DNA of 64,000 nucleotides, taken from Desulfovibrio sp. TomC. GTDB taxonomy: Bacteria; Desulfobacterota; Desulfovibrionia; Desulfovibrionales; Desulfovibrionaceae. Below the pieces are notes generated by a model that searched no databases, was not told the DNA's origin, and saw only the letters and a list, made by a program, of their open reading frames with translations. The number at the start of each line of letters is the position of its first letter. Position 1 is the stretch's first letter. The stretch covers positions 51,130 through 115,129 of the forward strand of contig NZ_JSEH01000018.1 in the NCBI RefSeq assembly GCF_000801335.2, in the 5' to 3' direction. Positions 58,589 through 64,000 of this stretch are shown in pieces. The position numbers were made by a program, and so were the translations under genes.

Positions 58589-60659
58589 GTCCGTTGCCGA
58601 GGCATCTTCGGCTGCGTCCGTGCCAAGCGTGCCCGGGGCCTCGACCCATCTGGCCCGCGACGCCTGGACGAGCAGCGAAAATGCCGGGGAGGGTCTCACC
58701 GCCGGTCTGTCGCTTCGCCTGTCGCGCTTCGAGCGCGCCCTGTCCCGTTTCAACTGGCCGACAGTGGATGCGCCCTGGCAAAACTCCCGCCTCGTGGTGC
58801 GTGACAGCAGCCTGGAAAACGCGGTTTCGGCCCGCACCATCGCCTCCGGCCAGGCCATAAATCCCAACAAGCTCCTCTCCAGCGCCAAAACCTCCATTGC
58901 CGCCTCGGGCATCGCCGCGGGGGACTATGCCTTCCGCGTCACCCAGCAAGGGCCGGGCGGGCAAAGCAGCCAGCACGAGACCTTTGCCGTTTCGGTGGGG
59001 AAAAGCGACACCTGGGGCACGGTGCTTGGCAAGGTGGCCGAGGCTGTCAACGGCTCCAAGGCGTTAAGCGTCCAGGCCAACGTGGCCCTGCAGCAGTCCC
59101 CCTTTGCCCTGGATGACGCCCTGCCCGGCGTCGGCTCGGCCCTGACCCTGTCGGTCAACCCGGCCCGCACGGCCCAGGCCGTCAGCGTCGCCGACACCTC
59201 CGGCAACCTGCTCCACGCCCTGGGGATGCGCGCCGCCGCCGTCCCCAATGCTCCGGCCGAGGCCCGCACCCGCATGGTGGGGGCAACGCGGCAGGCCCAG
59301 CCGACCTCTTTTCATACCACTGGCTACGATCCCGGCGCGGCCGCCACGCTGGCAACCGGCTTGCATACCTTCGCCTATGCCGTGGGGAGCGCTGCTCAAC
59401 CGACTTCCTACGTGTCCACGGCCCGCGACCCGGAGGCCGCGACCACCCTCGCCGCTGGAACGTACGGCTTTCGCGTGGCCATGGGCGAAACCGTCCGCGA
59501 CCTGTCCGTGGCCGTTAAAACCGGCTGGACCTGGGGCGACGTGCAAAATGCCGTGGCCGGACAAATTAACGCCCAGGCGGTGTCCACCTGGAACGCCTCC
59601 AAGACGGCCGTGGAACTCGTCGGTGCCCCGAGCTACACCATCCCCGGAGTCACCGCCGTCAGCCGGGCGGTGTCCGTGCCATCGAGCACCGAGGCCACGG
59701 CCAATACCAGGGCGCGCCAACTCACCGTGACCACCGCCGCCGGTTCCGAAGGGCAGGCCCTGACGCTCACCGATACCCAGGGCGGCATCCTTTCCGCCCT
59801 GGGCCTGACTACCAAGCTGACGGGAACCACCGTCAATGTGGCCGTGCGCAAGGACGATACCGCAGCCGATGTCCTCGGGGCCGTGGCCCGGTCCATTCCC
59901 ATGACCAGCGGCCGGGTGGCCGGCGGCGTCATCACCGAGACACTCCCCTCTGCGGCCGTCCCGGGGAAAAGCCTGACTCTGGCCGGCCGGGCCGCTACGC
60001 TCACGCTTGTAAATCGCCGCCTGGGCGAGCGCCTCGTCCTCACCGACGGCGCATCCGGTCTGCTCGCCAGCCTGGGCCTTGATGCCACGCTTCCGGGCCA
60101 GGACGGGGAAATCCAGGTAGACGGCGTGTCCCTGGCCTCGGAGAATAATGCCTACGCCCTGGACTCCGGCCGTCTGGTCTTGGAAACGTCGGCCGATACC
60201 GGCGCGGTTTTGCCGCTGACCGTCACCCGCGCCCTGGACAGCCTGCAACAGCGCCTGGGCGACGTGGTGACCAGCTACAATGATGTCCGCAAGTATCTCA
60301 GTGCAAATAATGGATTTTTTACAACATCGCTGTCCGACGCCCTGTCGCGGCCCGTTACCGACAACTGGTCCGGTCTGTCCGACCTGGGATTTTCCAAGAC
60401 AAGGCGCAATGACCAGCTCTGGGTGCAAAACGACCGCTTCTGGCAACACCTGGCAACCGACCCGCGCGACGCCACCCGGACTCTGGTCGGTGGGGCAACC
60501 AGCCTTATCCCGGCCTGGAAAACGGCTGTCAGCGACATTAAAACGGCAGGAGTCTCCAGTTTTCTGACGCCGGAAACCGAGAATCTTGGCCGCATCAGCC
60601 CGCGCGTCAGTGAATTTGCCCTGGAGCGCAAGCATCGGCTGATCGACCTGCTGGGGTAG
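58533..60659 (+). CDS. FliD-like flagellar cap or hook-associated protein
   Basis: A 708-aa exported-type protein with the N- and C-terminal helical ends of flagellar axial proteins: MAGGISDIYFTSLRL opening, and a terminal region with LTVTRALDSLQQRLGDVVTSYNDVRKY. The middle is a string of beta-rich, Ala/Thr/Val-rich repeat units (about residues 110-560), each resembling the flagellin hook-IN motif, including a 30-residue tandem duplication (see findings). ATG 58533 follows GGTGGAG and overlaps truA by 56 bases; no better start occurs later. Whether it is the filament cap, a second cap or another axial protein is uncertain. Confidence 0.8.
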   Translation: MAGGISDIYFTSLRLAKGESVAEASSAASVPSVPGASTHLARDAWTSSENAGEGLTAGLSLRLSRFERALSRFNWPTVDAPWQNSRLVVRDSSLENAVSARTIASGQAINPNKLLSSAKTSIAASGIAAGDYAFRVTQQGPGGQSSQHETFAVSVGKSDTWGTVLGKVAEAVNGSKALSVQANVALQQSPFALDDALPGVGSALTLSVNPARTAQAVSVADTSGNLLHALGMRAAAVPNAPAEARTRMVGATRQAQPTSFHTTGYDPGAAATLATGLHTFAYAVGSAAQPTSYVSTARDPEAATTLAAGTYGFRVAMGETVRDLSVAVKTGWTWGDVQNAVAGQINAQAVSTWNASKTAVELVGAPSYTIPGVTAVSRAVSVPSSTEATANTRARQLTVTTAAGSEGQALTLTDTQGGILSALGLTTKLTGTTVNVAVRKDDTAADVLGAVARSIPMTSGRVAGGVITETLPSAAVPGKSLTLAGRAATLTLVNRRLGERLVLTDGASGLLASLGLDATLPGQDGEIQVDGVSLASENNAYALDSGRLVLETSADTGAVLPLTVTRALDSLQQRLGDVVTSYNDVRKYLSANNGFFTTSLSDALSRPVTDNWSGLSDLGFSKTRRNDQLWVQNDRFWQHLATDPRDATRTLVGGATSLIPAWKTAVSDIKTAGVSSFLTPETENLGRISPRVSEFALERKHRLIDLLG

Positions 60660-60918
60660 GGGGAAAAGCGGCGTCGGGCAGACAATCGGGGAGTTCTCCC
60701 GGGAACCGGGGGCCGGTTGGGGGTTGGGGCGAGGCCGTTAGGCCTGCTGCGCAGTACGCGGCAGCATCGCTGCCCAGCGCGTCCCATCAGCGGCTTCCTG
60801 CCGTCGGTCATTTTTCCACTCCAACTCCACTTCGCCTTGCCCGGGGCGAGGCTCTCCCCCGGTCGCCGGGGCAATGGTGGTTCTCGTCAAGGTCAAACGC
60901 CGCATGGTACGGCCCCGC

Positions 60919-61130
60919 CTCTTTTCCCCTCTTCTCTTGCCGAACTTCCGCCCGCCGATTTGGCAGCGTACTCGGTCAAATCAAACTCCCTCCAGGAGGG
61001 GATTCCAACGGGCAGACAGGTTGACCACAACTGACCCGTTTGACACTCCCCGTCAAAAACCCCTTAAAAAACCTCTTCCCGTTGGGGGGTCCGGGGGCCT
61101 CAGGCCCCCGGCCGCCGGAGGCCTCTTCTC
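60919..61130. repeat. Intergenic repeat copy B with perfect hairpin
   Basis: 60919-61008 aligns with copy A at 23018-23100. Further on, 61091-61099 pairs perfectly with 61103-61111 (CCGGGGGCC-TCA-GGCCCCCGG type) and is followed by GGCCGCCGGAGGC. A third small stem, TTTGAC..GTCAAA, is at 61040-61057. It fills the 60660-61138 gap, where I see no gene. On the minus strand it lies just after the acyltransferase stop. Confidence 0.6.
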
Positions 61131-61138
61131 ATCCAATC

Positions 61139-62230
61139 CTATTTCCCCCGCGCTTCGAATTTCGCCACGATGCGGTCCTGCCAGCGGGACAGGGTGTAGG
61201 AGACGGGCAGACTGACCACGGCGAGCAGGCACATGGCGGCAAAGGGGGGCAAGCTCTTGAGCAGGTTTGCGCCGTAGCCGAGGATGGGCTGGTGGAGCAG
61301 GTAGAAACTGTACGAGGTGGCAGCGGCCAGGGAGACGACGGGTTTGGCCCCGAGTCGGGCCATGGCCGGCCAGGAGAAGAGCGAACCGGCCAGTCCCAGG
61401 CAGACGATGGTGAGGAGAATATGGGCCAGGATGGCCGGCAGGTGGGCCTTGAAGACGATGGCCAGGGGCAGGGCGAGGTAGGTTGCGGCCAGGAAGCCGA
61501 CCAGCCAGGAGGTCGGGATGCCGGTTTCGGGGTCGCCATCCCTGAGTGCGGCGGCGCGGGCTTTCCAGACCAGGGCAAAAGCCATGCCCAGGGCGAATTC
61601 GGGCAGCCGGTAGGGCAGATTGAAGTAGAGCATGTAGTCGAACAGGGCGGCGGTGGTGCTGACTTTGGCCAAAAGCGACAGGACGATCCACAGGCCCCAG
61701 CCGCTGGCGAGGCAGCCAATGGTGGTCCGGGCCGGGCCGTACTTGGTAAAAAGGCGCAGGAGCAGCGGGAAGGTCAGGTAGAACTGGGCCAGGAGTCCCA
61801 TCCACCACAGGGCCGGTTCGAGGCAGAAAAAGCGCGCCGGATCGAAGGTTTGCACGAAAAAGAGCTTTTCGGCCACGCAGGCTCCCAGGGCGGCCAGGGG
61901 CATGGCCCCGGCGATCAGCGCCACGACGCTCCACAGGGCCAGGGAGAGGTAGTATTGCGGGGTGATGCGGCCGAAGCGGCGGCGGAAAAAGTCAAAGTAG
62001 GCCAGGGGCGGCTTGCCGCCGGGATTGGCGTGGGGCAAGGTGAGCACGAAGCCGGTGATGGCGTTAAAGACCACCACGCCGAGGTAGCCCTGGCTCATGA
62101 TGTCGCCAAGAATGGGACCAAAGGGGTTTTGCGCGCCGCCGTCGGGCAGCACGGTCCAGAGATGGTAGAAAAAAATGCCGAACATGGCCAGGACCCGGAT
62201 GCTCTCGATCTGGGTGACGCGGCGCTGCAT
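61139..62230 (-). CDS. Acyltransferase 3 family membrane protein
   Basis: O-acyltransferase of the OafA/NodX type, 363 aa with about 10 membrane helices. It starts with the family motif RVTQIESIRVLAMFGIFFYHLW (catalytic-region His in FYHLW) and has a second basic motif FFRRRFGRITPQYYLSL. Such enzymes acetylate lipopolysaccharide, capsule or peptidoglycan. AAGGAA precedes ATG 62230. It stands alone; no sugar-transfer gene is adjacent, so the acceptor is unknown. The gene is divergent from the hydrolase at 62359. Confidence 0.9.
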   Translation of the reverse strand: MQRRVTQIESIRVLAMFGIFFYHLWTVLPDGGAQNPFGPILGDIMSQGYLGVVVFNAITGFVLTLPHANPGGKPPLAYFDFFRRRFGRITPQYYLSLALWSVVALIAGAMPLAALGACVAEKLFFVQTFDPARFFCLEPALWWMGLLAQFYLTFPLLLRLFTKYGPARTTIGCLASGWGLWIVLSLLAKVSTTAALFDYMLYFNLPYRLPEFALGMAFALVWKARAAALRDGDPETGIPTSWLVGFLAATYLALPLAIVFKAHLPAILAHILLTIVCLGLAGSLFSWPAMARLGAKPVVSLAAATSYSFYLLHQPILGYGANLLKSLPPFAAMCLLAVVSLPVSYTLSRWQDRIVAKFEARGK

Positions 62231-62358
62231 GGGGATTCCTTTGGTCGGTTGTGGGTGGGGCTGGGCGCGGGCGGCATCAGATGCGCCTTTGGCCGCCGGA
62301 ATGCTCTTGTTGTGGCGAAAAGCCGGACATATTGCAAGGTTCGGGAGGGAAATCGGTC

Positions 62359-63135
62359 ATGCGGGTGACGTTTGTGGGCGTTGGCGAGGCATTTGACGAG
62401 TGTTTGCCCAATACGAGTCTGTTTGTGGCCGGCATGACCGGCGAGTCGCGGCGAACGGTGCTTTTGGACTGCGGCTTCACGGCGGCGGCCGCCTTTTTCG
62501 GTTGTCCCAGCCTGTCTGATGCCGACCGCCGCGACGGCCCGGACGCGGTCTGGCTTTCCCATTTTCATGGCGACCACTATTTCGGTCTGCCCTATCTGCT
62601 GGCCCGGATGCAGGAGCAGGGGCGGGCGCAGCCGCTTTGCATCCATGGCGGCGAGGGCGTGGCGAACCGGGTGTGGCAGGTTGTCGAGCTAGCCTATCCG
62701 AATCTGCGGGACAGGCTGGATTTCGAGGTGGTGTGTCTTGAGGCCCGACCGGATGCGCCGTTGGTGATTGCCGGATTTTCGGCCCGGGCGGCTGTGACCG
62801 GGCATGGTGCGCTCTGCCTGGGGCTGCGCTTGGAGACGCAGTTCGGGATTCTGTATTACGGCGGCGACGGCGCGCCGACGCCGGCCTGCCGGGAACTGGC
62901 CTCGGGCTGCGCCCTGGTGGTCCAGGAAGGGTATGGGATGTTGCCGGGCATGGCCGGGCATGGCTCGGTGGCTGAGGCGGTGGAGATGGCCGAGGCGGCC
63001 TGGGCCAACACCCTGGCCGTGGTCCATGTGCGTCGGGAGCTTCGCCGGGAGCGAGGGGCGGAGATCGCCCGGCAGTTGGCGGCGGCGTCGATCCGGGCCT
63101 TGCTCCCGGAGCCGGGCGAGGTGTTTGAGGCCTGA
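62359..63135 (+). CDS. MBL-fold metal-dependent hydrolase
   Basis: Metallo-beta-lactamase-fold enzyme, 258 aa, of the RNase Z-like group. The zinc motif is SHFHGDHYFGLP (HxHxDH), with further ligands in YYGGDGAP and VVHVRREL regions. GGGAGGG precedes ATG 62359. It may act on RNA ends, phosphodiesters or lactones; RNase Z proper has additional exosite elements that I cannot see here. Its stop is 2 bases before the stop of the convergent L,D-transpeptidase. Confidence 0.88.
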   Translation: MRVTFVGVGEAFDECLPNTSLFVAGMTGESRRTVLLDCGFTAAAAFFGCPSLSDADRRDGPDAVWLSHFHGDHYFGLPYLLARMQEQGRAQPLCIHGGEGVANRVWQVVELAYPNLRDRLDFEVVCLEARPDAPLVIAGFSARAAVTGHGALCLGLRLETQFGILYYGGDGAPTPACRELASGCALVVQEGYGMLPGMAGHGSVAEAVEMAEAAWANTLAVVHVRRELRRERGAEIARQLAAASIRALLPEPGEVFEA

Positions 63136-63137
63136 TC

Positions 63138-64000
63138 TCAGCGCGAGGCGTTGCCCATGGCCGAGTCGCCAACCACCAGATAACTGCCGGGGAGCGACAC
63201 CGGGCGTCGATCCGGGCGCAACAGCCACATGTCGCGGGCTTTCTCCGTCGCGGCAATGTACTCATAATGCCGGTCGAGGATGGAATGCTGGTCGAGGAAG
63301 GCATTGGCCGCCGCCGAGACCCGCACGCAGCCCTTGGAGTCCGGTCCGCCCAGACGGGGTTCGCCCTGGTCGGGGTCGGTTGCATGCATTAAAAGGCGCA
63401 TCTGGCTGTCGTAGACCCCTTGGCGAAACTGGCGCGGGGCCTGCTGGTAACCGAAATCCCAGACCCGGCTGCCGCGTGCGCCAAGGCCGCGCCAGCCTTT
63501 GCTGTTTTTGGTCCCTTCGGCCCGATAGCCCCAGTTCTCTGGCAGGTGTTCAAAGACGCCGACCGGGGTAATAAACGAGTCTTCCCCGGGGCGCAGCTTG
63601 CCCGAGGAAATAAAGTCGGCTCCGAGCAGGACGACATGTTGTCCGGCGGCGTCGAAAAAGGCCAGGAGAATCAGCTGGGTCGAGGGGTTCCGGTCGGCGT
63701 AGACAAAGTACTGGCTCACGGACAGGTCAGCCCCGGCAGCTCTCAGGCGGTCCAGGGCGTCGGCGCGCACGACGTCGCGGTAGGACTGTGACGGCGCGTG
63801 CAGCAGGTCAAGGCGGCGTTTGCCGGCCTTGCTGCCGAAACGGGCCATGGTTTTGGCCGTGACCGTGGCGGCAAACTCCCGGCTGACCTGGGAGAGTTCC
63901 TGGCGCAGCGCAGGGTCGGCGACACGGGCGGTTTCGGATGCGGCAAAGCCCGGAGCAGCGGCCGGTGCGGCATTCCCGGCGGGTTCCTGGCTGGTTTTGG
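63138..64000 (-). CDS. L,D-transpeptidase (YkuD), 5' end outside window
   Basis: Cysteine enzyme that makes 3-3 peptidoglycan cross-links or attaches proteins to the wall. The YkuD domain shows MHATDP...SKGCVRVS (catalytic Cys, near 63320-63290) with the preceding GVFEHL segment. The frame continues without a stop to the right edge through Ala/Pro-rich sequence, so ATG 63848 is internal or only one option and the N-terminus is missing. It ends 2 bases from the stop of the convergent hydrolase gene. Together with PBP1C, the amidase and the EnvC-like protein it adds to the cell-wall genes of this window. Confidence 0.88.
   Translation of the reverse strand, partial: KTSQEPAGNAAPAAAPGFAASETARVADPALRQELSQVSREFAATVTAKTMARFGSKAGKRRLDLLHAPSQSYRDVVRADALDRLRAAGADLSVSQYFVYADRNPSTQLILLAFFDAAGQHVVLLGADFISSGKLRPGEDSFITPVGVFEHLPENWGYRAEGTKNSKGWRGLGARGSRVWDFGYQQAPRQFRQGVYDSQMRLLMHATDPDQGEPRLGGPDSKGCVRVSAAANAFLDQHSILDRHYEYIAATEKARDMWLLRPDRRPVSLPGSYLVVGDSAMGNASR

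Noticed and set aside
1..64000. CRISPR array, tRNA, rRNA or mobile element
   Set aside because: No regularly spaced repeats, no tRNA cloverleaf or conserved rRNA blocks, and no transposase, integrase or phage gene were seen by eye; small RNA genes could still be missed.

Overview
Organism: a GC-rich (roughly two-thirds G+C) anaerobic bacterium, most like a sulfate-reducing Desulfovibrio/Solidesulfovibrio-type member of the Desulfobacterota. The evidence is a canonical two-iron-centre desulfoferrodoxin next to a ferritin, a ferredoxin-type 2-oxoacid oxidoreductase (KorAB), an oversized pyruvate-carboxylase-like/PEP-synthase-like pair, and chemotaxis and flagellar accessory genes. The window looks chromosomal. 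I see no transposase, integrase, phage gene, rRNA, tRNA or CRISPR array. Placement to genus is inference. Layout: (1) 1-12.3 kb, core and carbon metabolism: the 3' part of lon, cca (minus strand), a biotin ligase, a divergent biotin carboxylase/carboxyltransferase and a very large PEP-synthase-like enzyme. (2) 12.3-23 kb, envelope and transport: an M23 endopeptidase, an MscS-type channel overlapping a glutamate-receptor-type potassium channel, an RND efflux adaptor/pump pair, and an ornithine-cyclodeaminase-family dehydrogenase. (3) 23-32.5 kb, transport and small-molecule genes: two different CPA2 cation/proton antiporters flanking a MarR regulator and a small zinc-ribbon protein, a DHA2 drug transporter, a methyltransferase fused to a kinase-like domain, and an aminotransferase behind an operator-like palindrome. 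(4) 32.5-42 kb, exported and signalling proteins: an exported glutaredoxin, a YdjM-like membrane protein, a solute-binding protein, CheV, a cell-wall amidase, PBP1C behind a dual-receiver protein, and a FlgO-like protein with a proline-rich partner. (5) 42-47.2 kb: the dfx-ftn oxidative-stress pair, korAB, a SagB-type nitroreductase and a DsrE-like protein. (6) 47.3-60.7 kb: mutL opposite a long co-directional series: alr, a HhH-GPD glycosylase, an EnvC-like factor, ctpA, a divergent polysaccharide deacetylase, a SAM hydroxide adenosyltransferase, cobS, fliJ, motE, truA and a FliD-like protein. (7) 61-64 kb: an acyltransferase, a metallo-beta-lactamase-fold hydrolase and an L,D-transpeptidase cut by the window end. 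How genes work together: the ligase (3778-4725) probably biotinylates the carboxylase (4795-8490), and the PEP-synthase-like enzyme (8568-12155) shares the pyruvate/PEP/oxaloacetate node. Desulfoferrodoxin reduces superoxide while ferritin stores iron. EnvC-like, CtpA, the deacetylase-like protein, the amidase, PBP1C and the L,D-transpeptidase all act on the cell wall. Most distinctive points: altered active-site motifs, a biotin site and a terminal zinc ribbon in the carboxylase; an 11-G tract in the receptor-channel signal region; a WbdD-like methyltransferase-kinase layout; a ctpA/deacetylase junction with no normal start codon; and an intergenic repeat family present three times.
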